DNA of 64,000 nt, taken from NCBI GenBank assembly GCA_028571685.1, contig CM053141.1, positions 77,423,833-77,487,832 of the forward strand, in the 5' to 3' direction. Source of the DNA: Heterohyrax brucei (taxonomy: Eukaryota; Chordata; Mammalia; Hyracoidea; Procaviidae). Positions 10,386 through 21,573 of the stretch are shown piece by piece; the stretch's first letter is position 1; the number at the start of each line of letters is the position of its first letter. The position numbers and the translations under genes are program-made. The notes beneath the pieces are model-generated. The model made no database searches. It saw only the letters and a list, made by a program, of their open reading frames with translations, and was not told the origin of the DNA.

Positions 10386-11699
10386 TTCGACTGTGATACT
10401 TTTTCTGCCTTTTCTGGACATGCCGGATTTGGACAAGATCCTCAGACGTTACAGCTAGTGTAACCTGTCTCAGCCAATGCCAAGCCTGCAGAGTCCAAGT
10501 AAAGGAGAAGGGGAAAGTGGACGGCTGGAAGCAATTCTCAGGAGGGGGCTGCTCCACAATGACGCAGAACTGGTTCCCCAGCCCTGAGGACTCCACAAGC
10601 AGCTAATGACTTATACAAACACAGACTTTGTGCAGTGATGTCTGGGAGATTTGTGTTCTCTGTCACACCTGCATGCTCACTTGTTGCACACTAGAGTTTC
10701 CTCCATCACGCACCCTTACAAGTGGCCCTGCCTACGGAGCTGTGGACAAGGGAGGATCTGTGGTTGCTTTGCAGCTGCTGAAAGGACTGGCTTGTTGGCC
10801 AGTGGTGAATACAGGGCACACTCAGTGGAATCCTGGCACAGTCGAAAGCTGGGTACAAAGTTGTTCTCTCCCAAACTGTGTGGGGAGAAGGGGAGTCACG
10901 AGAGACCATGACACTGGAGGGGTAAGTGACACATGAGGCAATGGATCCGCAGAGATCAAAGACCAGAAACACGGGAGCGCTGGTAAACAAAGCTCAGAGT
11001 CATCCCGGGGCGGGGCAGAGATCACGTTGCTCTTTCATGTGGGGCCAGAAGGAACTTAAGCCTGTATTGTCTGTGCCTGAGAAACAGCCCCAGTCACACG
11101 GGGTAGAGGTAAACAAGAACACAGAAGCCAGGGATGCTACGCTGTGGCTCAGAGCTGCGTCTATATACAGTGAGTAATGACAGGACCTTGCCTCAGGCGG
11201 CCACCACCCCCCCTCAGAGCACTCCTGAGCCCACACAACAGCAGGACAAATCCTACCAGACAACCCACCTGGAAGGACCGAGTGTTTCTTAAGGCGACCT
11301 GCTAGCCTCGGGACAGTCAGTGTAGTACTGTAACAGGTGGGCCTAAGGTGGGCAGGAGAGATGGGCAGGGGTGGCAAGAAAGGAGAACGCTTCAGGAGGA
11401 AGATGACGGATGTTCTTGAGAGGACAGTGAACAATAGTGTTGGAGCGGGGACAGCTCAGCCTCCATGACTCAGACCTCCCATTCTCAGCCTTCCACAGCT
11501 TCACAGAAAGGCAGAGGTGACAGGAAATATGCCAGGGATGGCCAGTGATTCAGAAAAGGGCAGATAAAGAAAGAAAAACTTAAAGAAGAGGAATTAAGCA
11601 TGCAAGAAAACCAGATTCTGCCTCAAGGTAACCTTGTGTGCATCAGACTAGAACGTGCTCCACACAGTTTTCAGTTGCTGACCAGGCCTTTCTTCCTAA
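10386..11699. other. 1.3 kb without recognised repeats
   Basis: Unique sequence with moderate GC. It has a perfect GC box (GGGGCGGGGC, 11007-11016) and a TATA-like 'ctatatac' near 11160, but no open frame with family resemblance downstream. Frames of 94-144 codons overlap on both strands, which argues for chance. Confidence 0.4.
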
Positions 11700-11880
11700 T
11701 CTCTCTTAGTCTAAAGGCTCTGCCAAAATCTGTGCAGCGTCGTAGCAACACTCAACCCTCTGCTGACAGACAGGTGGCGGCTGCTTGTGAGGAGCATTCA
11801 CTGAGAATAGAACCTGGATCTTCCCCTTGGAAGGCAAGAATCCTGCCACTGAACCACCATTGCCCCTGCTGGAAAGGAGA
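11700..11880 (-). mobile_element. RTE 5'-region fragment, antisense
   Basis: Text such as 'gcgtcgtagcaacactcaac', 'ctgacagacaggtggcggct' and 'gaacctggatcttccccttg' recurs at 42895-43030 next to RTE-type sequence and matches the antisense 5' end of afrotherian RTE as I know it. No frame. Confidence 0.6.
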
Positions 11881-13254
11881 AGTATATGGTTATCCATACT
11901 TCATCTTTACTCCTATAGCAATAAACATGGGTTCTATGCATCTGTTTCCTTGTCTCTAGTCTGTGTCTGTATTGCTTAACTCATTTATAATTTTCTTCAG
12001 ACAGTTCCTCTGCTTAGAACTTGTTTAGCAACATGCTGGAGGTAAATGGCTTGTGCCATTAGCCTTATTTTGCTTCCTGGTTAAGTTCTCAGCCAGGCCA
12101 CCATCTCGAGCACTGCCTCACAAGTACCAATCCTCTCCCGTCTAAAGCCCCAGAGCCCTCAGTTTGTATCAACCAAATTTCATAAAAACCGCTTTCCTTT
12201 TTTCTTCTTACACAGAAATAGAGGGTTATGACTCAGAGAAGGACCTGACCAGGCCAAGGCCCATTTGTCGCCAAAGCAATTCCTGTTTCTCCCCTGTTCT
12301 CTGTATATTATGGAAAGGTGTGTGCTGAAATGATACCTGCTTCCTGACTGTTTCTAATTATCTTTAAATGCTTATTCAGAGCTAATGATTCAGTGCAACT
12401 CAGGAATATAATTTTCTAAAAGTGTGAGACAGTTTTGAAACACAACCAGGATATGCTAAACGCAATTGCACCATTTAACACACCAATTACAAGTGAAAGA
12501 GCTGCAAAAACAAAACAGCTTTCTTCACACTGGGAAATCCAAATTAAGCAGGCAACTCAAACCAAATTTGAAATTTATTGATTTGATTGCAACTAACATA
12601 AACCAGTGGGTTGAAATAATTAGGTCCAATTTAAAAATTCACATTTAAGCAAACGAATAATGTCTAGTCTCTTTGGGTGTTTTCCCCTTAATCCTATTCT
12701 CTCACTCCTATTCCCTTTATTAGCTGTATGGCCTCTGGTGGCTATTTTCCCTGTAGGCTCTGCGTGCAGCAATTGTAAGACCCCTCTCCACCTTGAATTT
12801 AGTGCTGAGCACTGTGTATACACAGGTGACTCAGACTCACCCCCACTGAGCTCACTGTCCAAAATAGAAATAGTGCCATGAACATATAAATGGAATAGAA
12901 ATATAATCACAGCATGTGAATTGCACTGAGCCGTGTCAGCAAAGAAGAGGAAGTGATTTATTTTGTCTGGGGGTGTCATGAAGACTTTCTGCCCCCACTT
13001 ACAGGACTGGACTTTGAAGGAGAGGTAAGCACTACTAGAGGATTTGGGGCAGAGGTAATAACATGTGTAAAGACACGCAATTATGAAAAGACAGGATCCA
13101 GCTCAGAGAAGTCCAAGGAATGCGGTGTTGCTATAGCAACGTTGGTTAGGTGATGGGTAGTTAAGGTGATGGAAACGGACAGGAAGAGAGAAACAGCCCA
13201 TAAAGGGCCTGTATTTGCAAGATTTAGATTTGCCTTATCCTGTAGATAACTTAA
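11881..13254. other. 1.4 kb without recognised repeats
   Basis: Nothing supported: no MIR, SINE or gene. It ends where an antisense L1 begins. Confidence 0.45.
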
Positions 13255-14270
13255 AAATATTGTGCATGTAATTTTTTCTTATTTCATAATTACAAAAGTA
13301 ATACATACTGATTATGAAAATTAAAAAAAAAACATTAAGTGGAGGAGGAAATCACCCATAATCCTACCTCCAGTGAAATCCACTGTTAGCTTTTTCATTC
13401 ACCATTTCAGACACACACACAGTGAGAGACATGGGGCCAGATGTACAGATGGTTTTGTAACTTGCTTGTTTCATTTAACCACATATTGGCTATATTTTCC
13501 ATCTTAATATATGGAATGTATAAAGCCTCCACAGTATTTGATCCCATAGCTATATCAAAATTTGTTTAATCTATCCTCTATGATGGGATATTAGACCATT
13601 TGTCATTTTCTTATGTTTTAATAAAGCTGTGATGAACATACATATACGTTTCTGTGCGGTTGCTCATTTATTGCCATAGTTTAAAACTATCATTTTGGAT
13701 CCAATGAGAAAACACATTCAAGACCTTTTGTGTGTATTGCAAAATCACTCTTGAGAAAAGCTGTGCCATTAACATGCCACTTAACAGGGTATAAAAGTTT
13801 CAGTTTCCTCATTTCCTTGCCTTTATTGGGTATTGCCATTTTTATATTTGCTAATTTGTTGGCCAAAACTAATATGCCCCTAAAATTTAACTTGCTTTTG
13901 ATGACTACAAGGGAAAATGTTTTTATGTTTATTGATCTTTTAGTTTCCTTCTTCTGTGAAATAACTGCTTCTGTTCTCAGACCATTTTTCTGTGAGAACA
14001 TTTAACTTCTTCCTGATCTACATGTGCTCATGATACACTGACATTAACTTCTTGTTTGTTGCAAATACTTGTTCCTATTTGTCAGTTCTTTGTATTTTGT
14101 TTCATAATTTTAGACCTAAGCAAATTTTTAGTTCCTACATAAGCAAAATCATCAATCCTTTCTTTGCTTTTATGCTTAAAAGGATCTTCCTCCAGATCAG
14201 ATAACTCTATTTAAATACTTAACACATCAGAATTTTTTTTATGGGGTGAGATAAGAATGTAATTTACCCC

Positions 14271-14729
14271 TGTAGAAGGCTGTATAATGACCACCCAAAG
14301 ATATGCAGTCCTAATCCCTGGAACCAGTAAATGTGGCCTTATAAAGAAAAAAGGTCTTGGCAGATGTGATTAAATAAAGGATCATGACATAAGGAGGTTG
14401 TCTTGGATTATCTGTGCCCCCAAATTAATTGCAGTTGCTCTTATGGGGAGAGACTGGGCTATCTGACAGAGAAGGAGACCACACAGGGAGAGATTAGAGA
14501 GATCTAACCATAAGTGAAAGAGTGCCAGAAGCCACTAGAAGCTGGAGGAGAACAGGAACGGATTCTCCCCTAGAGCCTCTGGAGGGATCAGGGGTATGCC
14601 AACACTTTGATTTTGGGTCCATGAAACTGATTATAGACTTCTAATTCCCAGAACTGTTAGAGAATACATTTCCATTGTTTTAAGCTACCACATTTGTGGT
14701 CAATTTGATCCAGGAGCCACAAGAATACA
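14271..14729 (+). mobile_element. MLT1-like MaLR LTR inserted in the L1
   Basis: About 459 bp, starting TGTAGAAGG and ending AATACA. Typical MaLR text: 'atgaccacccaaagatatgc', 'ttggcagatgtgattaaata', 'ttctaattcccagaactgtt', 'taagctaccacatttgtggt'. No clean 5-bp duplication is visible, as expected for an old copy. Confidence 0.8.
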
Positions 14730-14805
14730 ATCTTTTACCAAATGGGTTTCCTAAACCAATATTTAAATAACACATCTTGTCCTTTCCCAAAATATCTCTA
14801 TATCT

Positions 14806-14855
14806 CTGTCTCTGTCTCTCTCTCTCTCACGCACACATATACAGAGACACACACA
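14806..14855. repeat. (TC)n/(CA)n microsatellite
   Basis: TCTCTG/TCTC run passing into CACA-rich sequence, within the L1 flank. Confidence 0.8.
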
Positions 14856-14955
14856 CTTATTCATGGGCTTTCTATTCTCTTTTATTCATCATTCAACTCT
14901 TATGTCAATAGACAATTTTATTTATTCTCTTTTTTTCATTTCATATCTGGCAATA

Positions 14956-15908
14956 CAAAGGGTCTTCTAATAAGGGTGTCCTGTATTTGAACTTGAATAA
15001 AACAAGTTGTGTAAATGATACAGTTTTAATTGTTTTGAAGTATACTTGATGACATGAGTGGAAAAGAGCTTCACGTAAATGGCCACTGTGGAACCCTCCA
15101 AATGGGGCCAAAAATAATCAGTTGTCATAGCCCGATATCTTTTGTATTGACAGTCACAACCTCTCTTCATCCTGTAAAAAATAAGAGCTAGTGATTCTGC
15201 AGGACCAAAAAGGTAACTTTTGGGGGCTGAAGTGGATATTCTTGAATCTCCATTTGATTCTCATAGCTCCAAACACGACAGCTTTGTTTGTTAACCAAAC
15301 CATTCCTCCAAAAGTAGGCCTCATTGCTGAAGATGATACTTTGGCCAAAAGCAGTATCAACTTCCAATTGCTCCAGAGCCCAATCAACAAATGCAAGGTA
15401 CAGTCTATGGTCGTTGGACTTGAGTTCTTGAGTTAAAACAATCTTGTAAGGGTAAAGCTTCACATTTAGATGCAAAATTGGCCTAACTGTGATAGATGAA
15501 AGACCTAGTTCTTGTGCTCTGGGAGAAATTGATTGTGATAGATTCTTGAGTACACTCTGACGAATGGTGGCGATGTTTTCATTGGAAAGTGTGGTTCATT
15601 GACACACAGACCTTGTCTGATTGGCAACAGACCCAGTCGTCTCAAATTTTTTGATTGAACATCGAATTATTCTCTTGGTGGGATGATTATGAGCATCATA
15701 AATTTCATGTAACACATGGAATGTTTGGCAAATGGAACACCCATTTTAATAATAAACTTTAGTAATTTCTACACATTATGGAATCGTGTAACTCTTCATG
15801 GCTAATTCAAGACTAATAAAATAATGTGCTAAATATGGCTGCTATACATTCACAAATATGACCACCATGAACTGTCCAAAACAGGACATCCTTATTGGAA
15901 GACCCTTT
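14956..15908 (-). mobile_element. Tc1/mariner-type DNA transposon, defective, TIRs intact
   Basis: Terminal inverted repeats of 28 bp (14957-14984 and 15881-15908) match at 26 of 28 positions, with TA dinucleotides at 14954-14955 and 15908-15909. The minus strand keeps a broken transposase relic in order: an N-terminal helix-turn-helix region (MGVPFAKHS near 15735), the 'RPILHLN' linker near 15470-15490, then 15188-15475 with motif IIFSNEAYFW, where families I know have FSDEA; so the second catalytic Asp appears replaced by Asn (15323-15325). RYRAMTTDYFW lies near 15120-15150, after which the last third of the catalytic domain is deleted up to the TIR. Stops and frameshifts rule out activity. 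Confidence 0.85.
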
Positions 15909-15965
15909 ATTCCTTTACTAATTTTATTTTCAAAGGCATATTCATTGTTCTTAACTAATTAGTCT

Positions 15966-16185
15966 CACATGTAATAGCAGACTTAGAATTTTTTTTTCAA
16001 CTTCACTAAAACATGTTGTTTGGGATTAGATACGTTAAATCTGTAAAATAATTAGGAAAGAATTAGCGTTTTGAAATTATCAGTTGTTTAAAATATTACT
16101 TGGATGTCTATAATTAAAAGCCCTTTGCATTCTCACAGTAACTCTCAAAAGTTTCTACAACAGTTCTTGTACCTGTCTTAAATCT
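15966..16185. other. AT-rich unique DNA
   Basis: Possibly further decayed L1, but nothing firm. Confidence 0.35.
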
Positions 16186-16306
16186 TTTCTTCCTCCCTCC
16201 CTCTCTTCCTCCATTCCTCTTTCTCTCCCTTCTGTTTCTCCCTCTTTCCCTCTTTTCCTCTCTCCTTCCCTCTTTCTCTCCTTGCCTGCTTCCTTCTCTC
16301 CTTTTT
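16186..16306. repeat. Polypyrimidine tract (CCCTTT-rich)
   Basis: About 120 bp of almost pure C/T on the plus strand (mirror-like, no fixed unit). Such tracts can form triplex DNA. Confidence 0.85.
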
Positions 16307-16650
16307 ATTGAAATTTCTTTTTTCTTTCTGCTGTTGCTGCTTATATAATGTGTTTGCTCAGAGGAGTGACATCTGATTACTTTTTTGGCAGCTAATTTAA
16401 ATTTCTCGCATTCGTTTGTTTTTTCATAGGCTAATACTCAAATGCATTTTTAGGTTCGAGCAGATGCTGTGTGGGTCGAGGCAAGAGGCAGTGCAAGCAA
16501 GTGTAAGTTTCTCTCGGGGGCGGGGAGAGGCAAGCTTGTAATTTTTAATACCGTCTCAGTAATAGAGTGATTATTATTTATATATTTTGAAATTGGGAAC
16601 AATGGGGACCTATGATTTTTTTAGAATTATTTTAAATACTTTATTGTGCT
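16307..16650. other. Unique DNA, no feature seen
   Basis: Short G-rich spot at 16516-16527 (cgggggcggggag). No repeat recognised. Confidence 0.4.
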
Positions 16651-16786
16651 GTAAGTGACCACAACTAACCAACAGGTCAGTAGCTGAGATCCACCATGCG
16701 CCCCTTGGATACTCTTTGAGGTGGTTCTACTCTGGCCTCCGGGGTCACCGTGAGTCAGATCCGACTCAAAGGCACCGGGTTTTGCT
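16651..16786 (+). mobile_element. AFROSINE, sense, 5' truncated
   Basis: Body 'gaggtggttctactctggcc' and tail 'tgagtcagatccgactcaaa' are clear; the first part of the head is worn. Confidence 0.85.
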
Positions 16787-16979
16787 GCATTTTAAGTGAA
16801 GTTATCTCCAAAAGCCACGACTGGAAGCCATCCTGTAAACCCCTCCTTGAATTCTACTGAACTGTTGTTCATCCCTTTGTTTTAGATGCGGGAAGAAAAA
16901 CTTTCTTTTATATCATTGTGAGTTCTGAGCCTCAGTTCAGCCTCAACAACCTTTTATACTTATGTGATGCTTTGGTTTC

Positions 16980-17148
16980 CCAAGAAACCCTGCTGCTGTA
17001 ATGGTTAATTGCTCTGGCTGCTAACCAAAAGATCAGCAGTTCAAATCTGCCAGGTGCTCCTTGGCAATTCTATGGGGCAGTTCTACTCTGACCTATAGGG
17101 TTGCTATGAGTTGGAATCGACTTGACAGGAATGGGTTTGGTTTGGGTT
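16980..17148 (+). mobile_element. AFROSINE, sense, full length
   Basis: Head 'gaaaccctgctgctgtaatg', B-box 'cagttcaaatctgccaggtg' and tail 'tgagttggaatcgacttgac' followed by the T/G-rich 'gggtttggtttgggttgg'. Confidence 0.95.
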
Positions 17149-18309
17149 GGCTTCCCAAAACTCAGTATGAGAAAACTTGAAGAAAGAGAAGAGCTGGCCT
17201 ACTAATTCAAGTTTGAGAAACAGCCCTCTTTTCACCTCTTCCAAACCAAGAGAGTTACAAAGATAAAACTTGGTGAAGACTCATTCTGCAAAAACAGAAA
17301 CAGATGGAAGATGTGATTCTATTTTAACCAGTAGGAGAAATAGGCTGCAAAAAGAAGTCAATCTCTACCTCATTTCTACCATCCTAAAGGAATAGAAAAC
17401 ACTAGGTTGAAAAGCCAAAGGCAATAGTGTCTACCGTGGAGAATAAAATAAAGCAGATGTTTCAACTGCACCTCATGTTGGATACCAGATTAATGATCAT
17501 CAAAGGTTAATTAATGGTGATGATAATGAGTATAATATCATTTTATTAAAGTGTAAGAGCAATTTGTAAAAAAAATTATCTTCTCAGTTATACAAACTTT
17601 TTTTTCCCTTTCACTAATCAGCACTCTGCCAGGGAAAACGAACATTCTGCCAGAATTTAAACTGAAAAAAAAAAAAAAAAAATCCTCAGGCAAGTTTATG
17701 TAAAACCCATGAAAAGTGATACATAATAAATTAAATATACTGAAATAAGCAAATCATGAATATTTAACCACTTTGCTATTTTAGTTTTGAGGGATCTGTG
17801 AGTCAAGGCTCACTCATGCAGGACGGAAAGTTTAAGCTCTGATTGGCGGTCCCAGAAGCTATCCTGACTCTCTGTATTCAGGGGACTGGCAAACAGAACA
17901 TGGCACCAGCATGACACAAAGCTGCAGGCCAAGTTTAGTGTTTGCCAAGAGCTTATCGTGTCACCGCATCTATGTGCCTCGACTTGAACACACATCTGTG
18001 TTCTGTGACTTGAATGCAGAACATATGGCACATCCTGCCTTTTCCACTCTTTGTCAGCATCACCTAAGAAGCCTGCAAGCACCAAGGAAACCCAAACCAT
18101 TCTGTCGGGGTCCTGAGATGGCACCTGGCCCTCTCGTGGAGACCAGTGCCCCTCAAACGTCAGAGCGGAGATGAGTGCAAACACATCCAAACACTAAATG
18201 TTCTGTGACCAGAACTGGGTGAAGAAGTGAGGAGGTTGGGGAAAGCAGGCCAGAAAAAGGTCTCAGAGAGGCAAAATGAGACCAGTCTGCTAGACAGAGG
18301 AACTCTTGT
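17149..18309. other. 1.15 kb largely unique, includes an A run
   Basis: Contains a poly(A) run at 17666-17683 with no recognisable element upstream. Frames at 17810-18190 (minus) and 17911-18174 (plus) overlap and have no family resemblance. Confidence 0.4.
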
Positions 18310-18395
18310 CCCAGCTGCAGCAGAATGTGGCTCTGTGTCCTTGGGAAATTTATTTTTCCCCTCCGGGTCTCAGTTTTCATCCTCGTTTGAAACTC
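18310..18395 (+). repeat. MIR core fragment, sense
   Basis: 'gctctgtgtccttgggaaat' and 'gggtctcagttttcatcctc' match the MIR core (tgtgaccttgggcaagtt, cctcagttttctcatctg). Confidence 0.7.
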
Positions 18396-18702
18396 CATAC
18401 TTAGAGATTTATATAAAATTGCTCTTGCAGTCCCCATTCCATTTCCTGCCTGAAGTAGTTACCCCCCAATACTGTATTTCTGTGGATGCACAAAGTTCTT
18501 CCTTGGTGGACTTTACTATCTCCTATGGAGAGAAACAGAGACACACCATCAGGACAAAACTGAAGAGGGAAGACTCACTGGCCGGTCATGTTCTAGGGGA
18601 GTATTTCACAGAGCTGTTGGAAGACTACAGTAGGGTGAGTGGGAGGTGGTGTTACACCCTGCGGGGAAGTGGGGACTTCTGTCTGGGCAAGAGGCCTTAC
18701 TA

Positions 18703-18948
18703 ACTAACATTTACAGAATCCTTCCCGTCTACCAGCACTGCACTGAGAACTTCATATATATCAGTTGCAACAGTTCTGTAAAGTAGATGCTATTACCACC
18801 ATCCTCAGTTTACGGGTGAGTAAACAGACACAGAGGCTAAGGAACTTGGTAAAAAGGACTAAGCGCCAGAGCAGACAAGCAAGCAATCTCAAGATTCTGC
18901 TCCAAAAGTCAATGCTCTTTATCCTCACACTGTATCTACTGCCTTCTA
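18703..18948 (-). repeat. MIR SINE, antisense
   Basis: 'taccagcactgcactgagaa', 'tcctcagtttacgggtgagt', 'cagaggctaaggaacttggt' follow the antisense MIR order. Confidence 0.8.
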
Positions 18949-18958
18949 ATGGCAAAGA

Positions 18959-19090
18959 GAAAACCCTGGTGGAACAGTGCTAACCAAAATGTTGACAGTT
19001 TGTATACAGCAGGCACCCATTGAAATTCTATGGAGCAGGATCTCTATGGGCCAGAATCAACTCGATGCCGGTGGGCTTGGTTTTTTGGTG
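18959..19090 (+). mobile_element. AFROSINE, sense, internally shortened
   Basis: Head 'aaaccctggtggaacagtgc', degraded B-box region, tail 'gaatcaactcgatgccggtg' and 'gggcttggttttttggtg'. First of a same-orientation pair. Confidence 0.88.
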
Positions 19091-19152
19091 TAATGGTAGA
19101 GGTGATCAAACAGCCCTAGGAATTAAAAATATGTAGTTAACAGAGTTACAGA

Positions 19153-19346
19153 AGTTCCTGAGTAGCGCAAATAGCTAATGCACTGGGCTGTTAATACAAA
19201 GGTTGAAGGTTCAAGTCCATCCAGAGGCACCTCAAAAAAAAGGCCTGGCAATCTACTTCTGAACACTCAGTCACTGAAAACCCTATAGAGCACAGTTTTA
19301 CTCTGACACACAGGGGGTTGCCATGAGTCAGAATCGATGCCAACTG
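19153..19346 (+). mobile_element. AFROSINE long variant, sense
   Basis: Variant head 'agttcctgagtagcgcaaat', B-box 'aaggttcaagtccatccaga', middle segment 'ggcctggcaatctacttctg' and tail 'catgagtcagaatcgatgcc'. The middle segment distinguishes this subtype from the shorter form. Confidence 0.88.
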
Positions 19347-20386
19347 TTAAAGTGAATACCAAACCTGTAGACGGGTCTGGCAGGCCAACGTACTTGTTAG
19401 GCCACAGAGCTGGTATGTTGTATCTACAAGGAGGCTATTTAAAATGCAGAAAGTTATTTGATTCTTGAGAACAGCTATTACAGCTTGACAGATACCACTA
19501 GAATTCTGCTAAAGCAACAAATTAAGGTGCCTAAAAGTATAAGAAAGAAATAGATCTCTCTCTTAGTACTTGCTGAACATAGTAAAACGTGTTGTAGTTT
19601 CAGGTTGTTTGTACCTGGTAGCTTAGTGTTTCCCCAAAGCTCTTGTAATTGCCTGAATGCCTTCATTTGTTAATACCGCCACATTGTCTCTTGCAAGTGC
19701 AATTAGAAACATCTAGAATTTCATTTTTCCTTTTTTCCAATAATGACAGAGTGTATCTTTTTCTATACTTGTCTCATATTCAGGGAGAATGAAGCTTGGA
19801 GAAGTGATCTATGTACCCAGGAACAGAAATAGGGTGAGGATTCTGGTCATCAAACCTGTAACTTCTGTGAGATGCAATCTATAGCAGAAAAATTCTCAGT
19901 TTCTTATGGAAGAGATTACCTACAGAGATTCATATCAGGGAAGCTGAGATGCTGTTAATAGGCCATGGTGGAAACACTCAGGGAAAATTCATGCTTACAA
20001 GGTTTTTTCTTTGTACAGCTCTGCAATTGTGAAAGCCGGGGGATATAAATGAGAAGAATGCTTTCTTGATGCATTCTTTACTGATGTAAAAATGCCTGTG
20101 ATTTTATCAGAGCTTTGTAAAAACAACTCAGGTCTAATCTAATGGTGAAATTTGACTTTGGTTTTAAGAATGAGGGTCTTCAGCCCTATGGATTCCATGT
20201 AATGCCTCTTGATCTGAGGTGGCCTTTTAATGCCGGAGTTGACCCCTTAGGTTAGCACTTTCTGTTCCTCACGCTTTCTTCCACTTGGGCAATACTGTGC
20301 CTTCCTGGCATCAGGGATAAAATGTGACCAACCAAGCTTCTAGGTGCTTCTCTTTGGCTGCAGCATTTGATGACAGTTACACAGAA
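19347..20386. other. 1.0 kb unique DNA, no feature seen
   Basis: No transposon, exon or RNA gene recognised. Confidence 0.45.
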
Positions 20387-20551
20387 ACTCTCGTGGCATA
20401 GGGGTTAAGAACTACAGCTGCTACCCGAAAGGTTGGCAGTTCAAATCCTGATCAGGTGCTTCTTGGAAATTCTATGAGGCAGTTCTACTCCATCCTATGG
20501 GGTTGCTATGAATCAGAGTCAACTTGATGGCAACTGGTTTGGTTTGGTTTA
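20387..20551 (+). mobile_element. AFROSINE, sense, full length
   Basis: Head 'gaaactctcgtggcataggg', 'ggcagttcaaatcctgatca', tail 'gagtcaacttgatggcaact' plus 'ggtttggtttggttt'. Flanks gttacacag / tttacaccag look like a decayed target duplication. Confidence 0.93.
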
Positions 20552-20794
20552 CACCAGTCAGAGCCAGATAGACCCTGCCTCCTTTGTTGCTATGCAGTTT
20601 TCTGACTAGTGTTTGGACCCATGTAACTGAAAATATTAAATTGTGTTCAGATACATGCTAAATCCATTGGTGTGTGTTTTTAACTACTTATGCGTTGTGT
20701 TTGTGGGAAGACAGATGCATAATTTTTCTTTAGAAAATAATTTCACAATGAAGGAAGACTTTACTGTATATACTCTGTTTCTTGACTTTTTATA

Positions 20795-21200
20795 ATTATA
20801 ATATATTCAGGTACCCCTGTGTAATTTAAAATAAATTGTAGAAAGGTTAAAAATCACATTTACATTAAGAATTAAAAAATATATAGTACATATTCATTTG
20901 AAAGAAAGCTTAGGATGCACTGAAAAACAAAAAGACCATCATAATCACACTCTCAGAGATAACCTCTGATACCACTTGGATGGATAGCGTTTCATCTTCA
21001 CCCCATACTGTATACATGCATATGCACATATAGAATTACATTATGTTTGTTGTTTTTAAAAACTGACTTTTGAATGTTCACTTAAAGATACATTATAAGG
21101 ACCTTTTCATTGATGGATACACATAAAACCAGTTCTGAGTGGTCAAAGATTTCACTGTTAATTACTGCTGAGTGCTGTAAAGACAATTCTGTCTCATATC
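20795..21200 (-). repeat. L1 3'-UTR-like sequence, antisense
   Basis: Text such as 'tcagagataacctctgatac', 'acattatgtttgttgttttt' and 'ttttcattgatggatacaca' is the mammal-wide antisense L1 3' end type. It probably resumes at about 22150 beyond later insertions. Confidence 0.6.
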
Positions 21201-21202
21201 AG

Positions 21203-21352
21203 TACCATGTGACAGAGTGAAACTGCCTCATAATATTTTCTTGGATTCAGCCTTCACAGAAGCAGATTACCAGGTCTTTCTTAGAACCACTGGGTGGGTT
21301 TCAATCACCAATTTTTCAGTTAGCAGCTTAACCAGTGTACCACTAGGGCTTC
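21203..21352 (-). mobile_element. AFROSINE long variant, antisense, tail-truncated
   Basis: Body 'gtgacagagtgaaactgcct', variant segment 'cttcacagaagcagattacc', head 'cagttagcagcttaaccagt'. Lies 14 bp before another copy in the same orientation. Confidence 0.85.
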
Positions 21353-21365
21353 TTCCACTGTTAAT

Positions 21366-21568
21366 GAACCAAAACCCGCTGCAGTCAAGTCAATTCTGAC
21401 TTACAGTGAGTGATCTTATAGGACAGAGTAGAACTGCCCCATAGAATTTCCAAGGCTGTAAATCTTGGCCCAAGCCAACTGCCACATCATTCTTCTGATG
21501 GTGAGTTCAAACCTCTAACCTTCTAGTTAGTCACCGAGAGCTTGAACCACTGCACCATCAGGGTTCCC
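21366..21568 (-). mobile_element. AFROSINE long variant, antisense
   Basis: Tail 'caaaacccgctgcagtcaag', body 'agagtagaactgccccatag', variant segment 'aaggctgtaaatcttggccc', head 'ttgaaccactgcaccatcag'. Confidence 0.9.
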
Positions 21569-21573
21569 CCCCT

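Larger units (their letters stand above)
13255..15965 (-). mobile_element. L1M-type LINE, antisense, split by two insertions
   Basis: Antisense 3' UTR (13260-13680: 'taatacatactgattatgaa', 'taaagctgtgatgaacatac') passes into the 3' part of ORF2 (13690-14270: 'gtataaaagtttcagtttcc', 'cttttatgcttaaaaggatc'). It continues at 14730-14955 ('tttcctaaaccaatatttaa', ending 'catatctggcaata') and again at 15909-15965 ('ttttcaaaggcatattcatt'). The MLT1-like LTR and the Tc1/mariner element are therefore younger than this L1. No open frame remains. Confidence 0.78.

Noticed and set aside
11007-11016. Perfect GC box with a TATA-like word 150 bp downstream
   Set aside because: Isolated, without CpG enrichment or a following exon; left as a note in the interval entry.
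18227-18703. 158-codon plus-strand frame
   Set aside because: Runs across a MIR core fragment and unique DNA, with no family resemblance.
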